From Nostoc sp. FACHB-892 (lineage in GTDB: Bacteria; Cyanobacteriota; Cyanobacteriia; Cyanobacteriales; Nostocaceae): a stretch of DNA of 64,000 nt. A model generated the notes under the pieces. It was not told the origin of the DNA and did no database searches. It saw only the letters and a program-made list of their open reading frames with translations. Numbering within the stretch: the first letter of the stretch is position 1; each line of letters opens with the position of its first letter. Shown here piece after piece: positions 55,166-64,000 of the stretch. The position numbers and the translations under genes were made by a program. The stretch spans positions 205,840-269,839 of the forward strand of contig NZ_JACJTR010000009.1 of assembly GCF_014698795.1 (NCBI RefSeq). Direction: 5' to 3'.

Positions 55166-56092
55166 CTATTTTTTTATCGTTGAGTAATTCAATCTTTTCT
55201 TCACTTCTTCTTTAAAAATATCCAATGCAGTTGCTTTATAAACTGTTTTTTGTGTAAAGTTATCTGCTTCTATATTTCTCACAATAAACGGTGGATGTTT
55301 TAAAGGAAATTCCATTGCTTGCATCGACATATTGATGAAGGAAAATTCTTGGTTGGAAGTGAAATGAGTAGCGTCAGCACCAACACCAACATTAGAGATT
55401 AAATTAACATTGGGAATAATGCTTAAGCTACCCTGCATCCAGCAAGCAAATGTCCATTGGTAATCCCAGGTTATACCAGTAGGATTGTTGTAAACAGACT
55501 GAAATATCCGTCGCCAGTAACTTACTGCTTTTGGATCTGCAAGAATGTCATGTAAAAGGTTTTCTGCTTGCACCTCTTTCCAGAGTTTGATCGTCAAATC
55601 ATAATGTTGCCAAGCACGTCTCCAACTTGCCCAACCCCAACAGTGATTGTAGCGAGAGAAATAGTAACTATAATTTGTGCGTTTTCGTCCGAATTGAAGA
55701 TTTTGAGCAGAAATTGTAGTGATTCTGGTATCGTTTCTATATTTTTCTAGGAGTTCTTCACTAAACCTAAAAAATGTTGGGTGAGGGATACAATCATCTT
55801 CTAAAATAATTGTTTCTTCAACATTATTAAATACCCAATCTAAACCGCTAGATACTCGTTTTGCACAGCCTAAGTTGATATTAGAATAGTTTTTGATAAC
55901 TTCGCAGTCCCAATCAACCCTTTCAATAATTGCCCGAGTTGCTTGACACTTTTCTACCTCATCTTCTCTGTCAACACGGGGGCCATCTGCAATTACAAAA
56001 AGTTTTGTTGGCTTGGCTTTGCGAATAGCTTCAAAAACTTTCTCTGTTGTTTGTGGACGTTTGAAGATAATAAAAGTTATTGGTGTTTCCAT
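55166..56092 (-). CDS. GT-A family sugar transferase
   Basis: A 308-aa enzyme. The core is METPITFIIFKRPQTTEKVF (residues 1-20) and LFVIADGPR, then VEETIILEDDCIPHPTFFRF (about 91-110), containing the acidic metal-binding site. YNHCWGWASWRRAWQHYD is a hallmark of this group, often annotated as HlpA-like or sugar transferase. A polysaccharide-locus gene; donor and acceptor unknown. Confidence 0.82.
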   Translation of the reverse strand: METPITFIIFKRPQTTEKVFEAIRKAKPTKLFVIADGPRVDREDEVEKCQATRAIIERVDWDCEVIKNYSNINLGCAKRVSSGLDWVFNNVEETIILEDDCIPHPTFFRFSEELLEKYRNDTRITTISAQNLQFGRKRTNYSYYFSRYNHCWGWASWRRAWQHYDLTIKLWKEVQAENLLHDILADPKAVSYWRRIFQSVYNNPTGITWDYQWTFACWMQGSLSIIPNVNLISNVGVGADATHFTSNQEFSFINMSMQAMEFPLKHPPFIVRNIEADNFTQKTVYKATALDIFKEEVKKRLNYSTIKK

Positions 56093-56144
56093 CTTTGATT
56101 GATTTGGCTAATGTTCTTGATATGGAAAGGTTAGATGATAACGA

Positions 56145-57467
56145 TCAATATTTATAAAAAGGTAGAAGTGATCGTACCTGAATCTTAAATATTTTGTGTG
56201 TTCTTGGATCAAATGCGTTACAGAAAAAAGTAGCAGCAGCTTGAGATATTATGGTTGCGATCGCCGCTCCAAGCCCTGCATATTTAGGAATCAGTAATAA
56301 ATTGAGAATGACGTTTAATATAGCCCCAAATAAAGTCTTACCCAAAGAAACATGGTTCAAACCTTCAGCTATAAACCAGGGTGATGTTGCAAGACCCATA
56401 AATACAAATAAGGAAGTCCAAATATGAACTGCTAGTATTGCTCCTGCTTCTGCATATCCACTTCCAAACATTATCAGAATTATCCTGTCTGATAGAAATG
56501 TCATTGGAAGAGCAATTGCCAAAGATATACACGTCATTAGACTGAGTAATTGTCCTATTCTTTGGTAGTAAAGACTTTCCGATTTTTCCTTAACTATGTA
56601 AATTGAAGGAGCAACAGAAGAAACAATAGCTCCTGGGATAAAATACCAAATTTCAGAAACCCTGGCAGCAGCAGAATAAACCCCAACCTCACTATCCCCA
56701 ATCATTTGGCCTAACATCACCTGATCAATTTTCATAAAAATCAGGATAGCGAAGCCTGAAAACATTAGAGGTAAACTCTCTTTCATAAGAGTTTTAGCAG
56801 CAGAAAAACTCCAACGCCATAACCACAATGAAGATCCTTTGACTTGGTAAACAATCAGCAAGCCAATTGCACTCATTGCAAATTCTGCTAATGTTACCCA
56901 AGCAAAAGCTAACAATGGTGCTTTTGTTAAAATTAGTGCGATTTTGATGGCACTGTTTAGCAGAAACGCTGAGTTTTTAGCAATCACTGTATATTTTGAC
57001 TGCACCTGCGATTGAAACCACAATTCGATAGTATCAGCTGCCCTAAAAATTCCTGCTACTGCTAATATTGCAACTAGCCATATCTTCAATGTTTCACGCT
57101 CACCTAAGAAAAGCATAGTGCTAATTGCCAATAAGACAGAAGCAATTCCACCCAGCAATTTTAGCCAAAAAGTTGTTCCTAAAATTTCCTCTTTATTTGA
57201 TGATTGACGAACAATATGTCGAACTACTACATCGTCCAGTCCTAGAGTGAAAATTGGGCTAAATAAGCTAACAAAAGCTAAAGCATAGTTAAAAAGACCA
57301 TACTGCTGTACTCCTAAGTAGCGTGCTACCCATACTCCTACGACCAAGCTTGCACCCATACGGAGAATGCGGTCAGCAAACAACCAACCTGTATTGGTAA
57401 TAATTGCACGCAGCCCAGAACTAGATTTAAATTTTGGTACGTTTGTAAGTTTGAATTTTTTTAACAT
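56145..57467 (-). CDS. Wzx-type oligosaccharide flippase
   Basis: A 440-aa polytopic protein with 12-14 predicted helices of the polysaccharide transporter (MOP/PST) superfamily. The N-terminal NTGWLFADRILRMGASLVVG then VARYLGVQQYG is typical. It moves the lipid-linked repeat unit across the inner membrane for Wzy polymerisation. It sits between two transferase genes on the minus strand. No unusual features. Confidence 0.9.
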   Translation of the reverse strand: MLKKFKLTNVPKFKSSSGLRAIITNTGWLFADRILRMGASLVVGVWVARYLGVQQYGLFNYALAFVSLFSPIFTLGLDDVVVRHIVRQSSNKEEILGTTFWLKLLGGIASVLLAISTMLFLGERETLKIWLVAILAVAGIFRAADTIELWFQSQVQSKYTVIAKNSAFLLNSAIKIALILTKAPLLAFAWVTLAEFAMSAIGLLIVYQVKGSSLWLWRWSFSAAKTLMKESLPLMFSGFAILIFMKIDQVMLGQMIGDSEVGVYSAAARVSEIWYFIPGAIVSSVAPSIYIVKEKSESLYYQRIGQLLSLMTCISLAIALPMTFLSDRIILIMFGSGYAEAGAILAVHIWTSLFVFMGLATSPWFIAEGLNHVSLGKTLFGAILNVILNLLLIPKYAGLGAAIATIISQAAATFFCNAFDPRTHKIFKIQVRSLLPFYKY

Positions 57468-57537
57468 TATTTTATTAATTAATCATGTGATATTTTTATT
57501 TAGTTAGAAGTGATATGAAATTATTCCGATTTTCACA

Positions 57538-58497
57538 TTATTTATTGACTATTGTTAACTTACTAATGAGCAAAGTTTTTAAAAAATAGCTAAACAAGAA
57601 AATAATGCCTTTTGCTTTCCAAAAATAATTATGCTCAAACAAAAATATTATTTTAAAATATGAAATAAAATCATCATATTTTGGACATGGTATTGTTTTT
57701 AACTCATTGATAGATGTGAAAGCTAATAATAAGGGGAAACTAAAAGTATTCTTTTGCATAATGTAATTAAATAAAGAATTTCGTTTCCAAAATCTCTTGT
57801 ATTCATAGTTTTGGTCTATGTCTAAAAATTTCTTATTATGATACTGATTATTTGGATGTATTCTATACATTACTAAAGGTTTAGACATATAAAATTTTTT
57901 AGCCCCTACCAAAGACGCTCCCCATACCAAACAATCATCAGCCCTTACACGCCAATCTTCTATATTTGGAATAGGTAAAAATTTTCTAATTATTTCTCTA
58001 CGTATTGATAATGTTGAAGTTATGGAGCCAATCCATTCACCAGTATATAAAGTTCTGATTACTGAATAACCTAAATCTAGATCAACTTTATCAGTTTGGA
58101 ATGTTTCTTCTATTGCACCAAATTTTTTATACGCACAAAATAGAAAATCACATTCACTACGTTTCTTATAAAAATTTAGGGCAGTTTCTAAATATTGAGG
58201 TTCATAAATATCATCTGCGTCTAAAAAAAATACAATGTCCCCCTTTGCAGCTAAAAACCCTTCATTAAAGGATGATAATTGTCCTTGATTTTTTTCTTTA
58301 AAGATGAATTTAACATTAGCTACTTGAGTAAATTTAGCGATGACTTCCGCAGAATTATCTGTAGATGCATCATCAACAATAATAATTTCATCAAATTTAA
58401 CTGTTTGATTTAAAGCGCTATTAATTGCTTCTGGGAGAAATTCAGCGTAATTATAATTATTAATTAAACAAGATGTTGTGATTTTATTCTTATCCAT
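57538..58497 (-). CDS. Glycosyltransferase family 2
   Basis: A 319-aa GT2. SCLINNYNYAEFLPEAINSA and IIVDDASTDNSAEVI are N-terminal, and DIVFFLDADDIYEPQYLE (about 86-103) contains the DxD. The C-terminal region (about 230-319) is basic and partly hydrophobic. It belongs to the polysaccharide locus. The 58498-58628 gap upstream holds a repeat element. Confidence 0.88.
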   Translation of the reverse strand: MDKNKITTSCLINNYNYAEFLPEAINSALNQTVKFDEIIIVDDASTDNSAEVIAKFTQVANVKFIFKEKNQGQLSSFNEGFLAAKGDIVFFLDADDIYEPQYLETALNFYKKRSECDFLFCAYKKFGAIEETFQTDKVDLDLGYSVIRTLYTGEWIGSITSTLSIRREIIRKFLPIPNIEDWRVRADDCLVWGASLVGAKKFYMSKPLVMYRIHPNNQYHNKKFLDIDQNYEYKRFWKRNSLFNYIMQKNTFSFPLLLAFTSINELKTIPCPKYDDFISYFKIIFLFEHNYFWKAKGIIFLFSYFLKTLLISKLTIVNK

Positions 58498-58516
58498 ATT
58501 AAAAAGAGAAGATAGA

Positions 58517-58611
58517 TATAGCGGTGTGCGCTTGAGTGAAATACATCCAAAACCTGTTATAGATTGTTTACAGCCATGTAAATGTACCTAAGAAGACTGC
58601 ATACCGCTATA
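58517..58611. repeat. MITE-like element with TATAGCGGT termini, copy inside the polysaccharide locus
   Basis: TATAGCGGT (58517-58525) and its inverted copy ACCGCTATA (58603-58611) bound 95 bp with no coding capacity. The termini match those of the element at 21189-21295. It separates two genes that otherwise look co-transcribed. Confidence 0.65.
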
Positions 58612-58628
58612 GTTTTGACAACCTAATA

Positions 58629-59570
58629 TTACCAATATGCTGGATATTTTAAGGGATTTGTAGGAACATCGTTAGGGCTACACCTCACCCAGTATTCATT
58701 ATAAAGAGACTGAAAAAACGGAATTTTATCCCAACGGTTTCCTTTAATTCCAAAAAGAATTTGAGTCGCTCCTCCAAGATGCACAGCCTGTTTACCCAAA
58801 GATTTAACGTAAGCAGCTAATGGAAGTCCATAAGCACCACATCCTATAATAGCTATATCAAAATCTTGAGCTTTAATCTTATTACGCATCCAATCATAGG
58901 CATCGAACCAAGTATTAAACTGAGTTTGCGTCCCAGCCAGAGACTGAACTGCTTTTATGGTACTTAGTTCAAATTCAGGTAGAATATTTTGATTTTCAAA
59001 AAGAAACTTTCTATGATTTTTATATTGTGATGAGATCGTTTCTGCAAAAGGATGAATGACTAAAACCTTTTTTCCTTCCAGATACTTGCTCCAAGGTTCT
59101 TCGTAATAATAAGGTTCAAGTGCATTTAACTCAACTAAAGAAGCTCTTCGACAAGAAATTCTGATAATTTCTGGTTCTCCAATTTGAAACCATACTCCTA
59201 AAGCATCTATAGATTTTGAAGATTCTAAAAAAAGTTGACTAAATCGATCTAGATGCTTTTCATCTACTGGAAAAAATCCAGAATCATTAGATATTGACTC
59301 AAATATAGCTCCCTTATATCCGCCTTTTAAATATTGATTTACGCAATAAGCTTCTGTGCTACCAAAGCGACTAATCATAAAAGGTTTACTATCTTTAATA
59401 AGGCTAGTCAATAATTCATTACTTTCTTGAGGAGCTAAAATTTTTTGATATATATCATAGTTTCTTACGTAATTTTTGAAAATTATTGCATTTGTGAAAA
59501 GAGAGCCTTTCCATTTAGCTAATGGAGTGTTTGCTTTTACAAATTGCTTGAGGTTTTTGCTTAGTACCAT
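58629..59570 (-). CDS. GT-D-like domain protein, probable glycosyltransferase
   Basis: A 313-aa soluble protein. SKPFMISRFGSTEAYCVNQY (about 60-80) resembles the R-[FY]-G-x-x-E motif of GT-D (DUF1792-type) glycosyltransferases. A second block, FDIAIIGCGAYGLPLAAYVK followed by HLGGATQILFGIKG (about 235-275), is conserved in bacterial exopolysaccharide proteins whose role is not defined. It lies right after wzc, at the start of the transcript. The enzymatic role is an inference from fold-type motifs and locus. Confidence 0.65.
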   Translation of the reverse strand: MVLSKNLKQFVKANTPLAKWKGSLFTNAIIFKNYVRNYDIYQKILAPQESNELLTSLIKDSKPFMISRFGSTEAYCVNQYLKGGYKGAIFESISNDSGFFPVDEKHLDRFSQLFLESSKSIDALGVWFQIGEPEIIRISCRRASLVELNALEPYYYEEPWSKYLEGKKVLVIHPFAETISSQYKNHRKFLFENQNILPEFELSTIKAVQSLAGTQTQFNTWFDAYDWMRNKIKAQDFDIAIIGCGAYGLPLAAYVKSLGKQAVHLGGATQILFGIKGNRWDKIPFFQSLYNEYWVRCSPNDVPTNPLKYPAYW

Positions 59571-59645
59571 TAATTTAGTCCTCCAGTTAAAAAATTTGGT
59601 TTAAATGCTTGTAGTAAGGCTTGCTTTTGCAATCTCTAGCAGAAC

Positions 59646-61850
59646 TTAACGCTCTTTTGAAAATGTTGTTAAGCTGCTAGATACTAAATCTTGCTCAATT
59701 CGTTGTTTTTTATTGCCATAAAAATAATTATTAGGTTCATTTTTAGTATTCACACCATTTATGACTATCCCTAATACCTTCTGACCTGACTGAGTTAAAA
59801 ACTCTTTTGCTGAACTCGCACTGTTAAGGTCAACCACTCCAGGACGAACGACTAATAAGATCCCGTCAGTCAGGGTACTTAAAACAGCAGCATCTGCTAT
59901 TCCTGACAAAGGAGGAGTATCAAAAATTACAAGATCATAATCTATCCCAAAGTTACTAATTAATGTTGCCATGCGTTGAGAATCTAGCATTGCTACTGGG
60001 TTAGGAGGCAAAACTCCAGAAGTAAGAACCTCAAGATTCGGCATCACTTCTTGCACTACTGTATCTAAAGAAGCTTGTCCAGCAATGACATTGCTTAGTC
60101 CCATTGCATTTGTTAGCCCCCAGATATGATGCTGTATGGGATTACGCATATCTGCATCCACCAACAATACCCGCCGCCCTGCCTGAGCCATAGTTACAGC
60201 TAAATTTGCAGATACGTCAGATTTTCCTTCTTTGGCAACAGAACTCGTGATTACAATGCTTTTTAGCGGTTTATCAGAACAGAGGAACTTCAAGTTCACT
60301 TGTAGTATTTGGTATGCGTTGCCAACAGGGAAGTAAGGAATATCTCTACCAATAATTTTGGGAATAGCTCTATCGAGTCCTGCTATAGAAGAATGAGCCT
60401 TACCATTTCTGGCTTGTGTCGGAATCACACCTAAAACACTATATCTCAAGACTTCTTTGGCCTCTTTGACCGTCTTCACCGAGCGGTCTATCAAGTCTAA
60501 GCCAAAGGCGAAAATGATACCTAAGAAAAGACCAACTCCTCCTCCACCAATAATAAACAGTATTTTGCGAGGCCCTTCCGCTTTATCTGGCGTTAAAGCG
60601 TAGGAAATGACACGAGCATTAGGAATCTTTTGGTTCTGGGCAATATCAATTTCTTGGCGTTTCTTTAATAGTGTTTCGTAAGTCGTTTGAGCTGCTTGCA
60701 GTTTCCGTTCTAGCTCTCGTTGGCTCTGTTCTAGCCTTGGCAAATTATTTGCTCGTTTGATATAGGCATTTTGCTGTCGTATAAGTGTGGCAATTTGCCT
60801 TTCTAAACCGACGCGTTCTGCTTGAGCACGAGTAATATCTGCAATCAGGCTTTGGCGCAATTGTCCAATCTGTAAATTTCCTTCTGTTATCTGCGCTTTA
60901 CCAGCGACTTGTCCCGTCCGCTCTTTTAGTAAGCTCTGAAGAGCTACGACTTTTTCTTGTAAGCTAGTAATTGTAGGGTGTTCAGGTGAAAAACGAGTCC
61001 GCTCTACTGCTAGTTGACTTTCTGTTTCTTGGAGTTGGATAAGTACTTTTTGAACTCCAGGTGCTTGACTCAAGTCAGATGCGATTACACCTTGCAGTGA
61101 ATCTATCTTAGCTTCACTGCGTAACTGTCCTAAACGACCTTTGACATCATCTAATTGAGCTAAAGCTTGAGAAATTTGGTTTCCTAACTTGGAAATCGTA
61201 TCAACTGCTGCGCTTGCTTCTTGTCCCAGGACAACAACTTTATTCTGTTCTTTAAATACCCGCAGTTTTGATTCGGCTCTTCTGACAATTTCCTCAGCTT
61301 TGGGTACTTCCGTTACGAGAATCTCTTTGGCTATCAGTGCTTCATTCTGATTAGCCTTGATATTTAGGTCGATATAATTGTCGATAACTTGATTGACGAT
61401 TTTGGCAGCTAGTTCAGGATCACTACCTTTATAAGAAAGTTGTACAACATCAGTGCCTTTGATTCCTTCTATTTTTAGTTGTTTTGCAAAATTGGGAATC
61501 GAGAGCACTTTGCCTTTACTATCTTTGAGGTTGAGGGAATTAATTGTTTTCTCAAGTACTGGATTTGAGCCAATAACTCTTACCTGAGTTTCCAGGGGAT
61601 TGTCGTTGACATTCAAAGCTTCCAAGCGTCCTATGTCTTCCGATAATCCTGTAAGTGAGGAAGAACGATTTGTTTTAATCATCAAACTTCCTTCTGCCTT
61701 GTATGAGGGTTTTAGCGAAAATGCATACAAGCATCCAAGGGTAACAGCTATGCTAAAAATTCCGACTAGAGGTAGCCAACGCCGTTGAATAACTTCTAAG
61801 TATTTCTGAATATTTACTTCTTCAAATTGTGGTAAAGATTCCATCGTCAT
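59646..61850 (-). CDS. Wzc-like polysaccharide co-polymerase with BY-kinase domain
   Basis: A 734-aa inner-membrane protein. TM1 (about 30-50), a Wzz-type periplasmic domain with long coiled coil (about 60-430) and TM2 (about 445-465) are followed by a cytosolic tyrosine kinase: Walker A variant VAKEGKSDVSANLAVTMAQ (about 530-550), VLLVDADMRNP Walker A' and LVIFDTPPLSG Walker B. The C-terminal tail has only two close tyrosines (NNYFYGNKK) instead of a long Tyr cluster. It sets chain length and couples synthesis to export. First gene of the locus. Confidence 0.9.
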   Translation of the reverse strand: MTMESLPQFEEVNIQKYLEVIQRRWLPLVGIFSIAVTLGCLYAFSLKPSYKAEGSLMIKTNRSSSLTGLSEDIGRLEALNVNDNPLETQVRVIGSNPVLEKTINSLNLKDSKGKVLSIPNFAKQLKIEGIKGTDVVQLSYKGSDPELAAKIVNQVIDNYIDLNIKANQNEALIAKEILVTEVPKAEEIVRRAESKLRVFKEQNKVVVLGQEASAAVDTISKLGNQISQALAQLDDVKGRLGQLRSEAKIDSLQGVIASDLSQAPGVQKVLIQLQETESQLAVERTRFSPEHPTITSLQEKVVALQSLLKERTGQVAGKAQITEGNLQIGQLRQSLIADITRAQAERVGLERQIATLIRQQNAYIKRANNLPRLEQSQRELERKLQAAQTTYETLLKKRQEIDIAQNQKIPNARVISYALTPDKAEGPRKILFIIGGGGVGLFLGIIFAFGLDLIDRSVKTVKEAKEVLRYSVLGVIPTQARNGKAHSSIAGLDRAIPKIIGRDIPYFPVGNAYQILQVNLKFLCSDKPLKSIVITSSVAKEGKSDVSANLAVTMAQAGRRVLLVDADMRNPIQHHIWGLTNAMGLSNVIAGQASLDTVVQEVMPNLEVLTSGVLPPNPVAMLDSQRMATLISNFGIDYDLVIFDTPPLSGIADAAVLSTLTDGILLVVRPGVVDLNSASSAKEFLTQSGQKVLGIVINGVNTKNEPNNYFYGNKKQRIEQDLVSSSLTTFSKER

Positions 61851-63153
61851 AATATATACAAATTTTAGAAAAAAGTTTATTTACAGGAAATATTTCTCAG
61901 GTTTTGCCAACACTAGTACTGAAGCCTAGTTTGATATAATAATATCTGCGTTGATTGTCAGCTAATGCATTTGTATTAAGGTTACTCAATAGTTTTATCA
62001 GTCGAAATCTTATTTTTTATTGCTCTTGATATTATCTTGATAGTAACAACAGGATAACTCACAGCTTTCTCCCTGATTTAGTGGCTTCCCATTTTTCTTG
62101 GTTAACTTAGATTTGTGTAACTACTAATGGAAGTATTGATTAATAATCTAGTAATCAACATCATATTATGTAAGAACACTGAATTACAGAACTTCATAAA
62201 AGATTTATACAAATACTAGTATATTCGTTGCCTATTTGATGATCCTGAAAAGACAAGATAAATTAATTCCTTAAGAGTAACGAATTAAGCAATTGTGCCA
62301 GTCAGCAAGCAATAGAAGCACTTCATAGGAAGGCTTTAGGCAGTGGAAAGAGAGGCTTAGAACGACTGGATCGATATTTATATAAGATGATGCTTAAAAG
62401 CTTTCAACAACAATTAATTCTTGCTGAGAATAATAAATGGTCAATTTTGAGGGGGATACAGGAATGACAATAATATAATTGTGTGATTTAAGTATCGAAC
62501 TTGGAATGGCTCACAATCAGTTTAATTTCCTCAGACCGATGCAAGACTTTTTTTGATGTGGTTTTATGTGTGGAAATGACAGCAGAGTGCCCGCTATTAT
62601 GTTTCTATCCCGTATTTTAGGTCGTAAACTTGCAATCACCTTGTTTGTATTTTGCAATAGACGCACAATACTCCTTCCAAAGTTTGTCTCACAATATATG
62701 CGTTGTCTTATCTGTGTAAATGTATGGTAACATGCATAAAAGATAAATGACTAGTAAGTAAGTTTGTATAATCAAACCAAACTATATAAAGAAAGATTAA
62801 TTTAATTAGGCTACAATCCTTGTTTCTCCTGCCTTATATGCCAACAAGAAACTTTTACGCCAATCTACTTATTAATACGGTTAAAAGAATATGAGCTAGC
62901 ACACTTGTAGCAGAAAGCAATGAACAGACGGGTGTCAAATTCCGACATCCTTAGAGCATGGATTGCTCAACTGCCCCCTCTTAGACAAAAATCCAAATTT
63001 GACTAAACTTTACTATATTTTTAACTGGAGTTTAACTAAACTTCTTGCTACCTGTGTTAACCTTAAGGACTAAAACCAGGTTGCTATGTTTTGGTTTCTG
63101 TATCTAGCTAATTGTAATTATTAAACTTATATTAAATGTAAAGATATTGAATT
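61851..63153. other. Long intergenic region upstream of the polysaccharide locus
   Basis: About 1300 AT-rich bases. It must contain the promoter of the minus-strand polysaccharide locus and that of the small secreted protein. One weak gene remnant (62267-62467) is annotated separately. No structured RNA was recognised. Confidence 0.5.
62267..62467 (+). pseudogene. Possible gene remnant (66 open codons, no start)
   Basis: An open frame without a good start encodes residues such as SNCASQQAIEALHRKALG, then KRGLERLDRYLYKMMLKS and ENNKWSILRGIQE. The helical, charged composition looks protein-like in a region otherwise full of stops. The family is not recognised. A chance open frame cannot be excluded. 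Confidence 0.22.
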
Positions 63154-63576
63154 ATGAAATTCTCTTCCCTTACCTTAGTCGTTTTGATTAGTGCGCTGAC
63201 TGTCTCTCAGAGCGCCTATGCTAACCAAGAAAATGTTTCTATAACAACAGGCGATGCTCCGGTGGAGCCGTTTCAGTATCGCAATCAGGCTGGAGTTTTA
63301 TTGACAAAGCCAGCCACGATTAACGCTACATGGAGTAATTTTATCGGACAGACCAATAATCCCAAACAAACTGCTGAATCAATTTTGTTAGTACAGGAGC
63401 AAGTATGCGAAAAGATGAACCCTCTTAAGTTTATCAATAACCCAGAATCTTTCTTTAAGCAATGTCAACAGCCAACAAATACCCAAACTTCTCAAAGTAC
63501 TGAGCCAATTGAGTATTTTAAGGTTCCTAAACTCGATTCTGGTACTGGTATTAGTGTGACAGTTACTAAGTTTTGA
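63154..63576 (+). CDS. Small secreted hypothetical protein
   Basis: A 140-aa protein. MKFSSLTLVVLISALTVSQS followed by AYA-N is a clear Sec signal peptide with a cleavage site near residue 23. The mature part is about 117 residues, contains two cysteines (about 89 and 109) that could form a disulphide, and ends in a Thr/Ser-rich linker and a beta-like tail. I do not recognise the family. Periplasmic or outer-membrane location is likely. It stands alone, divergent from the polysaccharide locus. Confidence 0.75.
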   Translation: MKFSSLTLVVLISALTVSQSAYANQENVSITTGDAPVEPFQYRNQAGVLLTKPATINATWSNFIGQTNNPKQTAESILLVQEQVCEKMNPLKFINNPESFFKQCQQPTNTQTSQSTEPIEYFKVPKLDSGTGISVTVTKF

Positions 63577-63648
63577 TATAGAAATTTTTTTAGCAAGAGA
63601 TAACTAATTATTGCTAGTGTAATTTATCTAGATAATTTACGCTAAAAC

Positions 63649-63807
63649 GCTGAGGCTGATGCACTTAATCAGATTTAAGGCAAAGCTTTCGACTTTTTAC
63701 AAATGTACGTAACTTTGGAACCTTATCCTTTTTATGGACGCACAATTCCATATTCTCTAGCGATCGCTCAAGCTCATGGTATACATAAAATATATGTATA
63801 TGTGTAA
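63649..63807 (+). pseudogene. Degraded gene fragment with in-frame stop
   Basis: One frame reads AEADALNQI, TAA (63676-63678), then GKAFDFLQMYVTLEPYPF and YGRTIPYSLAIAQAHGI before ending at 63807. The second part looks like real protein sequence, with an orderly aromatic/hydrophobic pattern, and an in-frame TAA also occurs just upstream. It is probably the remains of a gene inactivated near the adjacent transposase. The family is not recognised. A small expressed ORF from the ATG at 63703 is an alternative. Confidence 0.3.
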
Positions 63808-63897
63808 CTACTTGCGATCGTGAGTGTTACTGTCTTGCCAAGTACTATCCTTGGTGTTAATGTGACCACTGTTAGAGATTATTTATAAAGTAAATCT

Positions 63898-64000
63898 TTA
63901 GGAGACAAGACGACGTAGCATAATTCTAGTCATAACAGCATATATAGCCGCTTCGCTCATTTCTGTTAGACGCTCATAATCTTTGCTTAGACGATGATAT
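63898..64000 (-). mobile_element. 3' end of an IS4/IS5-like transposase gene (cut by window edge)
   Basis: On the minus strand the last 34 codons before a TAA (63898-63900) read HRLSKDYERLTEMSEAAIYA then VMTRIMLRRLVS. This is the highly conserved C-terminus of a cyanobacterial IS5-superfamily DDE transposase, where RRLSKDYE-type ends are typical. The rest of the element lies beyond 64000. Family assignment is from memory of that terminal motif. Confidence 0.75.

Overview
The window looks like chromosome of a filamentous, heterocyst-type cyanobacterium (Nostoc, Anabaena or a close relative). The evidence is the recurrent GCGATCGC (HIP1) octamer, heptanucleotide tandem repeats, short palindromic intergenic repeats, and proteins that match known cyanobacterial families: the AgrE/ArgZ arginine dihydrolase, the NblS/Hik33 kinase, a DevBCA exporter, XisI, NifJ and a type 2 IPP isomerase. 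No rRNA, tRNA or CRISPR array was seen.

Layout. 0-1.3 kb: three small unknown ORFs on the minus strand. 1.4-6.2 kb: a PhyH-type dioxygenase, then an overlapping pair, a GH2 glycosidase and GalT. 7.2-12 kb: a response regulator, a membrane/coiled-coil protein, DUF2171 and DUF2085 proteins, and AgrE. 13.2-19 kb: a GT39-like membrane transferase and a 1309-residue polytopic membrane protein. 19-20 kb: a higBA toxin-antitoxin pair whose toxin carries an early stop. 20-25.6 kb: a sugar-nucleotide epimerase, purD, an orphan xisI and nblS. 25.7-29.3 kb: an accessory segment with a second broken toxin-antitoxin pair, a zinc-ribbon membrane protein, and an unusual two-gene unit. That unit is a PD-(D/E)XK nuclease-like domain fused to a ParA ATPase, followed with a one-base stop/start overlap by a ParB-like, coiled-coil, helix-hairpin-helix protein. 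29.2-35 kb: GT2, fni, sppA, an M20 amidohydrolase and a decayed Ser/Thr kinase joined to a DUF4351 remnant. 36-40 kb: nifJ. 40-45.4 kb: a minus-strand unit of tetR, devB, a DUF2834 gene, devC, devA and a nucleotidyltransferase. 45.5 kb: a GH10 xylanase with a Tat-like signal. 47.2-61.9 kb: a 12-gene minus-strand polysaccharide locus with Wzc, glycosyltransferases, Wzx, Wzy, a methyltransferase and WecG. 62-64 kb: gene-poor, with one small secreted protein, gene remnants and the 3' end of a transposase at the edge.

How the genes work together. The polysaccharide locus has chain-length control/tyrosine kinase, flippase, polymerase and transferases for a Wzx/Wzy-type exopolysaccharide. An initiating phosphoglycosyl transferase and an outer-membrane exporter are not in the window, so they must lie elsewhere. 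The GH2/GalT pair suggests intracellular galactoside use. AgrE links arginine (for example from cyanophycin) to ornithine and proline. The Dev unit is a tripartite glycolipid-exporter paralogue with its own TetR-type regulator.

Most novel candidate: the nuclease-ParA fusion plus ParB-like partner at 26979-29083. It sits among broken toxin-antitoxin genes and gene remnants, as expected for an accessory defence or maintenance locus. Its function is inferred from domain architecture only. All functional calls rest on reading motifs and on recalled family knowledge; no database search was run.
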